DNA of 64,000 bases from Streptococcus suis (GTDB lineage Bacteria > Bacillota > Bacilli > Lactobacillales > Streptococcaceae), in contig NZ_JAIMEP010000005.1 of assembly GCF_019794555.1 (NCBI RefSeq), positions 1 to 64,000 of the forward strand, read 5' to 3'. Below the pieces are notes generated by a model. The model was given only the letters and a program-made list of their open reading frames with translations. It was not told where the DNA came from and ran no database searches. Position numbers and translations under genes: made by a program. Within the stretch, counting starts at the first letter, position 1. Every line of letters starts with the position of its first letter. Positions 26,611 to 35,041 of the stretch are shown one piece after another.

Positions 26611-26709
26611 CTTACAAGGTTTATAGTAAAGAAGAAACTTCTTAAAAGGTTTTAAATCATCTAATTTAGTTGTTAGAAACTAAAAACTATAGTAAAATAA
26701 CCTTAAAAG
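26611..26709. promoter_or_regulatory. Three-copy operator between XRE gene and surface protein
   Basis: CTTACAAGGTT (26611-26621), CTTAAAAGGTT (26641-26651, exactly 30 bases further) and the inverse AACCTTAAAAG (26699-26709). The first directly follows a TATAAA -10-like box of the minus-strand gene, and the last directly follows the TAAAAT -10 (26693-26698; -35 TTGTTA at 26670-26675, 17-base spacer) of the surface gene. Confidence 0.7.
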
Positions 26710-26735
26710 ATTAGTTTGTTACATATGGAGGTTTT

Positions 26736-29700
26736 ATGAAAATACTAGATAACAAAGTACAGGCATACGGCTCAATCCGTAAACTCAAAGGTCTAGGTGC
26801 AGTGGGTATCTTGATGTTCGGTTTTTCAATCGGTACTGGGGTATCTCAAGTGTCCGCAGATGAGATTGATTCAAGTACACCTGTAGTTACAAATGCGACA
26901 ACTGAGGTTACAGAGGCTCAAGTTGCCGAAGCACAAACGCAGGTAACACAGGCTGAGCAAGCTGTTTCCGTTGCAACTTCTAATGTTGCAAGTCAAGAGC
27001 AGGTTGTTTCAACTGCTCAAGCTCAGGCTTCATCGGCTGACTCTGCAGTTGCAAGTCAAGAGCAGGTTGTCGCTCAGGCTCAAGCTGTGGTGGATGCTAA
27101 TCCGTCTGTGTCAGAGGCTCAAGCTGATGTTGTTTCTGCAACTCAAGAGGTTTCCAACTTGCAAACTGCGGTATCTTCTCAGACAACTGAGGTTTCTGCT
27201 CTTGAGGATGAGGTTGCAACTGCTCAAACAAGTGTTAGCAACGCAGAGAAACAGGTTTCCAATGCAGAGACTACAAAAACACAGGCTGATGCTCAGTTGG
27301 CTCAGGATAAGGCTGACGTGATAACGGCTCAGACGAATGTTTCGAAGGCGGAAGATGCTGTTTCAACAGCTCAAACCGAGGTGTCTGCAAAAGAGACTAC
27401 TGTGACAACAGCTCAAACTGAGGTTGAAACTGCCCAGACTGCTGTTTCTGAGGCTGAGTCTAAGTTGGTTGATGCGAAAGAAGCGGATGCACAACGTCAA
27501 GTTGCTATTAATAAGGCACAGACTGAGGTAAACACAGCTCAGGTTGGTGTTTCAAATGCTCAATCAACGCTTGACAGTGCTAATGTAACACTTTCAACTG
27601 CTCAATCCGGGGTATCTTCAGCTCAAACTGCGGTTAATAATGCCGAGTTGGCTTTGGGTTCTATCTTTACAGTTAATTTGTCTCAGACTTATAAGGATTT
27701 GCTTGTTCAGTTCTACGAGGCTCGCTACGTGTCAAGAGATACCGAGGAAATGAACCGTATTTGGGATGAGCTGAAAATTGAGTCTCTTCGTCTAATGGAA
27801 GAGTCTGTTGATGCAAAACGCCTAAATGCTTTGTATAAGAGTCTTAATGCGGTTGATTCTAACAAACGTGTGGTAATTAAGGCTAACACTGGTGGTTTGA
27901 ACACTCTTACAAAAGAAGACCGTTTAGAGTTGTCACAGTATGCTCAAACGATTATAAACGATATCCGCTCCCAAATGGGTATCACTTCTAAAGTGTTGAT
28001 AACTGAGGGTTCACTTGAACTTGCAGATAGAGTTGCTAAGGAGTACTTGGCGGATGATTGGGATATGCAAAAGGGTCACGACACTAAGGCAATTTCTAGG
28101 GTTCAGGATGCAACTAACTCTAGGATTGAAGAGGATGCGTCTCGTGTATTGCACACCTATCCACGAGATGTCACTATGGCGGAGTTAAAGGTCGATGTTG
28201 CTGATACTCTTGAGGATATGATGTTGTTCGATTACTTGCCATCTCAGCATTATGGACATTCGATTTCTATCTCAGGTTTGGATTCTAAGTATATTGATGC
28301 AGAGAAAGGTGACCAGTATTTCGGTTTGTCAGGCTACACAGGTTCTGTTAACTCTGCTTTCTTGTACGAGTTTAATGACCACGGTGTTGTTTCGGACTTC
28401 ATTGCAGGTACACCAATCTCCAACCCAATCTCAAAAGAAGCTCTAGAGTCTGCGGTTACTAAGGCTAAAGCGGATTTATCTACGGCTACTTCTCAGTTAT
28501 CAACTGCCCAAGCATCGGTTAAAACTGCAACTGAAAAGCTCCAGTCTGCTCAGGGTATCTTAACGCTTGCTCAACGTAAGTTGGCAACTGCTAAAGCTGT
28601 TCCAGTCCAAACGCCATCTGCTCAAAAAGCTCTTGATACAGCAAAAGCGAACTTGGAAACTGCAAAATCAAACCTTGCTACAGCTCAGTCTGAGTTGGCA
28701 TCTGCGAAGGGTATCTTAGATGTTAGGTCGAAAGAGCTTGCAACAGCTCAAAATGCTTTGAAGTTGGCTCAAGCTGATGTGGTTACAAGTCAGAACAACG
28801 TTAATGTTAAAGCAAAAGAGCTTGCTACTGCTAAATCAAACTTGACTGAAACTCAGACTACCTTGGCAACTAAGCAGTCTGAGCTTACAGATGCCAAAGA
28901 CAGCTTGTCAAACTTGCAATCTGCACTTGTAGATGCTCAAAATGACCTGTCAACTGCTCGCAATGTCCTTACAACAGTTCAAGGGTATCTCAATAAGTTG
29001 ACTCAAGCTAAGGTTGAGTTGCAGTCTTTGAAGAGTAAACAAGCACAAACAGACGCTACATTGAAGTCTGCTCAAGATAAGTTGGCTCAGTACAAGTCTG
29101 AGTTGGGTATCGCTCAAGCCAACTACGACAAAGCGCTTGCCAACTATCAAACTTTGCAGGCTCAGTACAATGCGTATCAAGCGTATTTAGAAGCAAAAGC
29201 CGAGGCAGACCGACTTGAGGCTGAGCGTATCGAGGCAGAACGCCTTGCAGAAGAAGCTCGCATCAAGGCTGAGAAGGATGCCCAAGCCAAAGCTGAAGCG
29301 GAACGTCTTGAGGCAGAGGCGAAAGCCAAGGCTGAAGCAGAGCGTATTGCTAAGGAAAAAGCCGAGCAAGAACGCATTCAGGCTGAATTGAAAGCGAAAG
29401 AAGAGGCTGAGAAAGCCCGTCTTGAAGAGGAGGCTCGTATCAAAGCGGAAGCTGAGAAAGCCCGTCTTGAAGAGGAAGCTCGTATCAAAGCTGAACAAGA
29501 GGCTAAGGCAAAAGCAGAGGCGGAAGCCAAAGCTGAAGCAGAGCGAATCGCTCGTGAAGAAAAAGCCCGTCTTGAAGAAGAAGCTCGTATCAAAGCAGAA
29601 GCTGAAGAAAAAGCTCGTTTAGAGGCAGAACGTCTTGCTCAAGAAGCAGAGAAAGCCCGTCTTGAAGCAGAGCGAATTGCCCGTGAGAAAGCAGAAGCTG

Positions 29701-30254
29701 AGGCTAAAGCACAAGCTGAGAAAGATGAAGCTGAAAAGGCTCGCTTAGAAGAAGAGGCTCGCATCAAAGCTGAACAGGAAGCTCAGGCGAAAGCTGAGGC
29801 AGACCGTCTTGCTCAAGAACAAGCTAAAGCTGAAGCAGAAGCTAAAGCTAAGGCAGAGGCAGAACGTCTTGCTCGTGAAGAAGCAGAGAAGGCTCGTTTA
29901 GAGGCTGAGCGTCTTGAGGCTGAACGCCTTGCTCGTGAAAAAGCTGAACAAGAGGCTCAAAACAACCAAAATGGTGGGGTATCCACTGAGGAGCCTAAGG
30001 CTGAAGAACCTGTTCAACCTGAAGTTCCAGCTCTTGATGTTTCGATTGTTGAAGATTCAAACAAGAGAAAATTATCTACAGAATCAAGTCAACAGGTAAA
30101 TAATAGTAAAGTTCTAAATCCATCTACAAATCTGCCTACTAAACATAACGTAACTCTTCCAAACACAGGTGAGTCAGCACAGACATTAACAATATTTGGT
30201 ATTGGATTACTAGGTTTACAGTTAGTATTAGGTGCTAGAAAAAAACAAAAATAA
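26736..30254 (+). CDS. LPXTG surface protein, SEC10/PgrA surface-exclusion type
   Basis: A 1172-residue cell-wall-anchored protein. The signal peptide has a YSIRK-like YGSIRK (11-16) and probable cleavage near V-S-A/D-E (41/42). Then come an Ala/Gln/Thr heptad-repeat region (about 45-300), a globular SEC10/PgrA-like domain (about 308-565), a second heptad region (about 570-810) and a highly charged Glu/Lys/Arg/Ala segment (about 818-1075) likely to form a stable single helix or coiled coil. A Pro-rich stretch, LPNTG (1141-1145), a hydrophobic tail and Arg/Lys anchor follow. Related enterococcal proteins lower entry of like conjugative elements or aid aggregation. A clear AGG ribosome site precedes the ATG. 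Confidence 0.9.
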   Translation: MKILDNKVQAYGSIRKLKGLGAVGILMFGFSIGTGVSQVSADEIDSSTPVVTNATTEVTEAQVAEAQTQVTQAEQAVSVATSNVASQEQVVSTAQAQASSADSAVASQEQVVAQAQAVVDANPSVSEAQADVVSATQEVSNLQTAVSSQTTEVSALEDEVATAQTSVSNAEKQVSNAETTKTQADAQLAQDKADVITAQTNVSKAEDAVSTAQTEVSAKETTVTTAQTEVETAQTAVSEAESKLVDAKEADAQRQVAINKAQTEVNTAQVGVSNAQSTLDSANVTLSTAQSGVSSAQTAVNNAELALGSIFTVNLSQTYKDLLVQFYEARYVSRDTEEMNRIWDELKIESLRLMEESVDAKRLNALYKSLNAVDSNKRVVIKANTGGLNTLTKEDRLELSQYAQTIINDIRSQMGITSKVLITEGSLELADRVAKEYLADDWDMQKGHDTKAISRVQDATNSRIEEDASRVLHTYPRDVTMAELKVDVADTLEDMMLFDYLPSQHYGHSISISGLDSKYIDAEKGDQYFGLSGYTGSVNSAFLYEFNDHGVVSDFIAGTPISNPISKEALESAVTKAKADLSTATSQLSTAQASVKTATEKLQSAQGILTLAQRKLATAKAVPVQTPSAQKALDTAKANLETAKSNLATAQSELASAKGILDVRSKELATAQNALKLAQADVVTSQNNVNVKAKELATAKSNLTETQTTLATKQSELTDAKDSLSNLQSALVDAQNDLSTARNVLTTVQGYLNKLTQAKVELQSLKSKQAQTDATLKSAQDKLAQYKSELGIAQANYDKALANYQTLQAQYNAYQAYLEAKAEADRLEAERIEAERLAEEARIKAEKDAQAKAEAERLEAEAKAKAEAERIAKEKAEQERIQAELKAKEEAEKARLEEEARIKAEAEKARLEEEARIKAEQEAKAKAEAEAKAEAERIAREEKARLEEEARIKAEAEEKARLEAERLAQEAEKARLEAERIAREKAEAEAKAQAEKDEAEKARLEEEARIKAEQEAQAKAEADRLAQEQAKAEAEAKAKAEAERLAREEAEKARLEAERLEAERLAREKAEQEAQNNQNGGVSTEEPKAEEPVQPEVPALDVSIVEDSNKRKLSTESSQQVNNSKVLNPSTNLPTKHNVTLPNTGESAQTLTIFGIGLLGLQLVLGARKKQK

Positions 30255-30331
30255 ACAAATTATTCAATGATATATAGCTATAATTTTTCAATTAAATATG
30301 ATTTATGAAAACAATATTTTAGGAGAATAAG

Positions 30332-30940
30332 ATGAATCAAAAAGAATGGGTAGAATTTTTTCAAGCGTCAAATGGACGTAATCCAGAACCAGCTGAATTC
30401 TCAGAAGCATTAAAGAATGGGGAATTCAAGATAGAGACTATTGAGACTGAGCAGAATGTAGTTGAAGAGCAGGTTGCAGAGAATCACTCAGAAAACTCGC
30501 AACCTCATTCACAACCTAAATCAGTCATTAGTCAGAAGGATTTATTACTGAATACTGACTTGCGAGCTTTGCGCAAGCAGATCGAAGAAAAGGAAACGAC
30601 CTTGTCTAAGCATTTCTTTGAATTGGGATTAGCTTACTATAATCAATCTATCAACCAGAAGGAAATCAACCTTGATCAAGAAGTGGCAAATATTATTGCA
30701 CTTCTTCAAGAATCTTACAAACTTCGTCAAGATTACAATATCCACGTTCCACGTGAAAAATCATGTTTAGCATGTGGTAATTTATTAAGTTCAGATAGTC
30801 GTTTCTGTTCGGTTTGCGGAAGTGATGTTCAAGAACTATCTGCTCTTGAAGAAGCGACTGTAAAAGAGTGTGACGTATGTTCTACTTTGCAAGCGGGTAA
30901 GAATAAGTTCTGCGCTTGTTGTGGAAAAGAATTTGCTTAG
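30332..30940 (+). CDS. Double zinc-ribbon protein with N-terminal NGR motif
   Basis: A 202-residue cytoplasmic protein, first of a four-gene cluster. Residues 4-23 carry a motif E-W-V-x-F-F-x-x-x-N-G-R-N-P-x-x-x-E-F shared with the proteins at 32054 and 33122. The C-terminal end has two zinc ribbons with Cys145/148/159/162 and Cys180/183/194/197. The middle is a helical region. No signal or membrane segment. Zinc ribbons of this kind bind proteins or nucleic acid; the partner is unknown. AGGAGAATAAG precedes the ATG, and the same type of site recurs before the next two genes. Not recognised as a named family. Confidence 0.8.
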   Translation: MNQKEWVEFFQASNGRNPEPAEFSEALKNGEFKIETIETEQNVVEEQVAENHSENSQPHSQPKSVISQKDLLLNTDLRALRKQIEEKETTLSKHFFELGLAYYNQSINQKEINLDQEVANIIALLQESYKLRQDYNIHVPREKSCLACGNLLSSDSRFCSVCGSDVQELSALEEATVKECDVCSTLQAGKNKFCACCGKEFA

Positions 30941-30949
30941 GAGAGTAAG

Positions 30950-32041
30950 ATGGATAAAAATCAGGTTTATATAGATCGACTGAGGAAGGTTCTCTGGGTG
31001 AATCAAGAAGATTTAAAAAAGGTTACATCTTTCGACTTTTGTACCTCCTGTCAAGAGTATGTCCTAACTTCAAACTATTGTCAACAATGTGGTCAAATGA
31101 ACCTTTCAACGGAAACTGTATCCTTTCGCGAGAGCCAGTCATTACTGGATAATGGTCAATATTATATGGTTCAGTCAAATCGATGGTTAGATCGCTGGGG
31201 CCACTGGTTAGAGGAACAATTAAACAAATTAGGAATTGAAATCAATCAAGGGACTTTATACAAAAGTGCTTCTTACCATAAATTGTGGTTAATCAGTTTT
31301 ACATTTTTATGTATCTTTTTCCAATTAGGGGTTGTTTTTCCAAGTAGTCTATCTAGCAATATGATGGGATTACTATCAGTAGTTTTTGGGGTGATTCTAA
31401 TTTTTACGAATTATCAGATATATAAAGGTCAGACGCACAAAGTTATATTAGGGGGCACTGGGATCTTAGTCATTTCAATTGTTGGATCAATAATTACTCA
31501 AACAATCGATATTTTCTTAATTACATTGTTACAAATTATTCTTCCCTTGTTCTTATTGCTACTAATGGAAGGGAAAAATATACAAGATGTTGAAAAATAT
31601 ATATCTATAGAAAAAATAAAGAATTCAGTTAAGCCTAAAGCAGTACCAAGAAAGAGTAATATTGAATCAATTGGATTGCACAGTCCTAGTACTTCAGGTC
31701 CAAAATTGTCATTTGGACTAATCGTAAAACTTGTAAGTTTAGTTGGCTTTATATTCGCAGTAATTTTTTATGCACAGAATTCTGTAGATGGAAAATATCG
31801 AATAGGTTATGATGGAGTTGCTGATATAGAGTTAAATGTTATATTTACGGTGGTAAATGGAGAAGTAGAAGTTCTAGGGCAGACACAAAGCTTTTCAGGA
31901 ACAATTAATATTTTTGATAAAACTATTAGCATAGATTTACCAGAAGAAATCCCAGGAATTGGAAGTGAGATAGTTGGTACTTATGAAAAAGATGACTCTG
32001 GTAATTTAAAAGTGGGTAATTTCACATTTGAAAAAGAGTAG
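30950..32041 (+). CDS. Zinc-ribbon multi-pass membrane protein
   Basis: A 363-residue protein. The N-terminal cytoplasmic part carries one zinc ribbon (Cys31/34/44/47). About five membrane segments follow (about 111-130, 138-154, 165-182, 186-206, 255-275), then a C-terminal domain of about 85 residues with a beta-strand-like pattern, predicted outside the cell. It starts 9 bases after the first gene of the cluster with a good ribosome site. It lacks the NGR motif of its neighbours. Family not recognised; membrane hub of the cluster is an inference. Confidence 0.78.
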   Translation: MDKNQVYIDRLRKVLWVNQEDLKKVTSFDFCTSCQEYVLTSNYCQQCGQMNLSTETVSFRESQSLLDNGQYYMVQSNRWLDRWGHWLEEQLNKLGIEINQGTLYKSASYHKLWLISFTFLCIFFQLGVVFPSSLSSNMMGLLSVVFGVILIFTNYQIYKGQTHKVILGGTGILVISIVGSIITQTIDIFLITLLQIILPLFLLLLMEGKNIQDVEKYISIEKIKNSVKPKAVPRKSNIESIGLHSPSTSGPKLSFGLIVKLVSLVGFIFAVIFYAQNSVDGKYRIGYDGVADIELNVIFTVVNGEVEVLGQTQSFSGTINIFDKTISIDLPEEIPGIGSEIVGTYEKDDSGNLKVGNFTFEKE

Positions 32042-32053
32042 TAGGAGATAAAG

Positions 32054-33121
32054 ATGACTGAGACAGAATGGATTGTATATTTTGAAGCAATGAATGGTCG
32101 AAAGCCAACTCCTACAGAATTGCAGGAAGCAGTTAAAAGCGGGCTTGTGCTGTCTCCTAGTAAATCATTTCCTAAATGGTTCTATAGTTTAATCGGAATC
32201 GGGATTTTAGCTTCCATAGGAGTATCTTATTTACTATTTACAAAAACTTCAAATCAAGAAACCTCAATTGTCTCTACAAAGGTTAGCTCATCAACGGATC
32301 AGTCAAAAGCTAATCAGATGCAATCCTCAAGTTCTCTCAATGAAGATGATAAGATTGATCTAGTAGCTATCCAATCAGGAGATTATTCAAGTATCGCTGG
32401 TTTGTGGTACACAGAAATTTCAGACAGTCCAAAAGAATTTAACTGGAGTGACTTTTTTAAAAATCATCAAGTTCGTGAAGAAAATGGAATGCTAATATTA
32501 TCATCTAATAATTTAGCTGGTGCTCCGACCTTGAAAATTATTCCTAAAGGAGTAGAATACAACCTGCCTGTTGAAATGGTTACTGGAGGCGTTCCGACAA
32601 TGTCTACTACGAATCGTATTGTCTCAGAAGGAATTACTTCGGATGTTTATTATCGAGAAACTGATTTTAAAAAAGTTGAGAATACACAATATTCTATTGC
32701 CTATCATACTCAGAAAACGACGGAAACTCCTCATTGGACTCAAGAACAAAGTCAGCAACTTGCAGATTTAATGGTAAGTTGGGGGGATTCAATGAATCAG
32801 AATGGCTATAAAGATGTGACTAATGCAGTGAGAAAGCGTTCCCTAGCAGTTGTTGACGAGTCGGGTGGGGGTCCGAACTATTCTGTAGACTTTTCTACAG
32901 ATGGAACAGGTCAAGCGGAATATCATATTGTAGGAATCTATCATTATTTTCAAGTTGTAGCTGGTGGTAAGTTGGAACATAATTACTTGTTCACAATAAA
33001 ATATGACGGAACACCTGTTGTACTTTATTCTCCTACAAGTCAAGATAATATCTATAAAGTTAGAGTTTCGGATAAAGAAGATTTGACGAAAGAGTTTGAG
33101 AGCATAGTGGAGGAAAATTAA
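32054..33121 (+). CDS. Bitopic membrane protein with NGR motif and outer domain
   Basis: A 355-residue protein: short cytoplasmic N-terminus with the NGR motif (about residues 4-23), one membrane segment (42-62), a Ser/Gln-rich linker, then an extracytoplasmic region. The latter opens with a segment I-D-L-V-A-I-Q-S-G-D-Y-S-S-I-A-G-L-W (101-118) that recurs in the next protein and looks like the DUF6287 type. The C-terminal part (Pro-His-Trp-Thr then W-G-D-S-M-N-Q-N-G-Y) resembles DUF4767 of lactobacillar surface proteins. Both DUF names are from memory. It lies 12 bases after the multi-pass protein gene. Confidence 0.78.
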   Translation: MTETEWIVYFEAMNGRKPTPTELQEAVKSGLVLSPSKSFPKWFYSLIGIGILASIGVSYLLFTKTSNQETSIVSTKVSSSTDQSKANQMQSSSSLNEDDKIDLVAIQSGDYSSIAGLWYTEISDSPKEFNWSDFFKNHQVREENGMLILSSNNLAGAPTLKIIPKGVEYNLPVEMVTGGVPTMSTTNRIVSEGITSDVYYRETDFKKVENTQYSIAYHTQKTTETPHWTQEQSQQLADLMVSWGDSMNQNGYKDVTNAVRKRSLAVVDESGGGPNYSVDFSTDGTGQAEYHIVGIYHYFQVVAGGKLEHNYLFTIKYDGTPVVLYSPTSQDNIYKVRVSDKEDLTKEFESIVEEN

Positions 33122-34441
33122 GTGACAGAAAAAGAATGGGTAAGTTATTTTGAGACGATTAATGGAAGGAAACCTAGTAAGGTTGAATTAAAACTTGCGT
33201 TTCAAAGAGGTGAGATAAGAAAGAGGTCCTATTGGTTTCGAATTCGTAGAATTCCTGTTTGGCAACAAATTTTAGTATTATTAACATTAATTTTGTTGCT
33301 GTACATTAGTTATAAGCCTGCCTTGAAATTCTATTATCAAAGCCAAGAGAGTCGTTATGAAGATCTTTATAAAAGAGTGATATCTGACTATCAAGAAGCA
33401 ATCCTTCAAAAAGATAGTGAGAAAGTAAATGTAGATTATTTCAATCAACCAACTCGTTTTCCGTCCTATTTAATCGATGATTTGGATAGTGATGGGAAAA
33501 CAGAAATGTATATAGGATTTGATGATGGTGAAGATAATATTGAAGTGTTGGAACAATTCGACATTTCATTTGGAAAAGTTGAGAAAGTTAAGCCGAAGTT
33601 GAATGTATCCTCAGAGAAAAACTGGTATCCATTTGATGTCAAAGGTCTATACCAAATAAATTTAATAGAGCTCTCTAATCAAGATTTTTCTTCTGTAAAT
33701 GATGTTTGGATAACAGAAGATAATACCCATAATATTAGAATTTATAATGACGGCATAGCATACATTGATGATCAGAGAACGGATAACCTTCCAAGTGGTG
33801 GTGGAGGTATTCCGGGTGATCGTTTTGGTTTTTTAAATACTTCTTCTCAGTATTATGAAGGTTACTCAGTAAGCGATCCAGTCGGAGGAAAAATATCATT
33901 AACTGCATTGACTAATCTAGGAATTCATTACACTTATGAATTCATTCCCAAAGGGATAGATAGTACTCAAGGTGATATAGATCGAGATCGATTAATCGTC
34001 CATACATTTGATGAAAAAATTATTCTATATCGTTCCTCTGATATATTTTCTTCAGTTGTCAAAAATAATGAGGATTCAGGCCCTTCTATTGATTTTACAG
34101 AATTATTAAGAGGAGATTTTTCAAGCTTGGCTGGGACTTGGAAAAATAGTCTAGACAGTTTTACAATTGATGAGACTGGTTCTATGGAAGGAGATTTCAT
34201 CAACTCCTCAGATATTGCGATACGAGAATTAAAGATAATGAATGAAGCCTACCTTGATGGTATTTATGGTGATAGCAACACAGACTTAGAAAACGCTAAT
34301 ACGGGGCAATATATTACAATTATTCCATCGGGAATAACGGTTAGAGGAGAGATTGGAACTGATTCAAATCGTGATAGAATTGCTCTTGGAGGTAGAATGG
34401 AAGGATTAGAACAAGGCAATATTTATTACAAAGTAGAGTAA
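33122..34441 (+). CDS. Bitopic membrane protein with NGR motif, paralogous design
   Basis: A 439-residue protein with the NGR motif at about residues 4-23, one membrane segment (about 47-65) and a large extracytoplasmic region. The outer region contains an acidic D-D-L-D-S-D-G-K-T-E stretch like calcium-binding repeats, one poorly conserved copy and one good copy (G-D-F-S-S-L-A-G-T-W, about 328-337) of the segment seen in the previous protein. The GTG start directly follows the previous stop codon, with GGAGG upstream, showing coupled translation. No terminator is evident after it. Function unknown. Confidence 0.78.
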   Translation: MTEKEWVSYFETINGRKPSKVELKLAFQRGEIRKRSYWFRIRRIPVWQQILVLLTLILLLYISYKPALKFYYQSQESRYEDLYKRVISDYQEAILQKDSEKVNVDYFNQPTRFPSYLIDDLDSDGKTEMYIGFDDGEDNIEVLEQFDISFGKVEKVKPKLNVSSEKNWYPFDVKGLYQINLIELSNQDFSSVNDVWITEDNTHNIRIYNDGIAYIDDQRTDNLPSGGGGIPGDRFGFLNTSSQYYEGYSVSDPVGGKISLTALTNLGIHYTYEFIPKGIDSTQGDIDRDRLIVHTFDEKIILYRSSDIFSSVVKNNEDSGPSIDFTELLRGDFSSLAGTWKNSLDSFTIDETGSMEGDFINSSDIAIRELKIMNEAYLDGIYGDSNTDLENANTGQYITIIPSGITVRGEIGTDSNRDRIALGGRMEGLEQGNIYYKVE

Positions 34442-34531
34442 AAAGATCTTCTTACATACTGATAGGCTCCACTTATAGAAGACACTAAAAAATCAAAAAT
34501 TTTCACTAGAAACTATGAGGGAATTTTTACT

Positions 34532-34656
34532 ATGTCAAAAAGAAGTCCAAAGTCCGTCTCTGAGAAACTAGAAATTATTTTCATTTGGAAGAAGAACAGT
34601 CAATTAGTTGGTTAGTTAAACACTCCCTAAATAAATACTATCGAACCGTGTACTGA
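34532..34656 (+). pseudogene. IS transposase fragment (IS3-type OrfA, frameshifted)
   Basis: The reading M-S-K-R-S-P-K-S-V-S-E-K-L-E-I-I shifts frame and continues H-L-E-E-E-Q-S-I-S-W-L-V-K, the helix-turn-helix start of an IS3-type OrfA. The rest is lost. A decayed insertion near the right end of the element. Confidence 0.65.
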
Positions 34657-34829
34657 AGTAAAAAGAAACCGGTGCTGAGAGACAAGAGATGAGTCGAAAC
34701 TGGAAGAAGGATAGATATTGAATATTTTAGTTACTCCGAAACGCTTCTTTGTTAAAACTTGGTCAGAGTGTATTTTTATAAAAATTCTGTATAATTCAGA
34801 AAAAACGTAAATATTTTAGAAAAATTCAT

Positions 34830-34848
34830 TTGGTCAAAATTTGGTCAA
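34830..34848. repeat. Right-arm paired TTGGTCAA repeat
   Basis: TTGGTCAA at 34830-34837 and 34841-34848, with the same 11-base period as the left pair at 20330-20348. Probable integrase arm site. Confidence 0.7.
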
Positions 34849-34941
34849 ATTGCCGCTTTTTATTACTCCCTAGATAAGTAACAAACCCTTGATTATCGCC
34901 ATTTTTGTTATATATTTTAACTTATTTTAACGTATAATTAT

Positions 34942-34993
34942 CTGTTGGCGGAGTAAATAAAGCATAGGAAACCTTGAAAAATCAAGGTTTTTT
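34942..34993. repeat. attR: right 52-bp direct repeat
   Basis: Repeats the last 12 bases of tRNA-Asn plus 40 bases downstream, with one mismatch to attL. It includes the terminator hairpin AACCTTGA/TCAAGGTT followed by a T-run. Confidence 0.95.
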
Positions 34994-35010
34994 TGTTTTC
35001 TAAAATAGAA

Positions 35011-35041
35011 AAAACCGAGAAGTATTATTTTTCTCGGTTTT
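35011..35041 (-). terminator. Terminator of the yfhO-like gene
   Basis: AAAACCGAGAA/TTCTCGGTTTT, an 11-bp stem; on the minus strand it overlaps the last codons and is followed by TTTT. Confidence 0.85.

Larger units (their letters stand above)
20272..34993. mobile_element. Integrative mobilizable element in tRNA-Asn (about 14.7 kb)
   Basis: The element is bounded by 52-bp direct repeats and has its tyrosine integrase next to attL. Mobilization-type genes follow (DUF771-like protein, Rep_trans/MobT-like protein, FtsK-like ATPase), then regulators, an LPXTG surface protein and a cargo cluster. No VirB4, VirB6 or other type IV secretion genes are present, so transfer would need a helper conjugative element; that is inference. 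The right end holds a decayed IS fragment. Typical of streptococcal IMEs, but I cannot name an individual member. Confidence 0.9.
34442..35024. other. Right end of the element: no intact gene
   Basis: Holds an IS transposase fragment (34532-34656), a single TTGGTCAG (34759-34766), the paired TTGGTCAA site (34830-34848), attR (34942-34993) and the yfhO terminator. No intact gene is seen. Confidence 0.7.

Noticed and set aside
29177-29593. Long ORFs antisense to the charged repeat of the surface protein
   Set aside because: Produced by the repetitive Glu/Ala/Lys codons; Ala/Ser/Arg-rich without start context.
26736-30254. CRISPR-like repeats in the surface protein gene
   Set aside because: The repeats are coding heptad repeats of unequal spacing; no CRISPR array or cas gene is seen anywhere in the window.
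30745-30760. CGTTCCACGTGAAAAA, possible parS
   Set aside because: Only 13 of 16 positions match and both arms are broken; inside an element gene, so likely chance.
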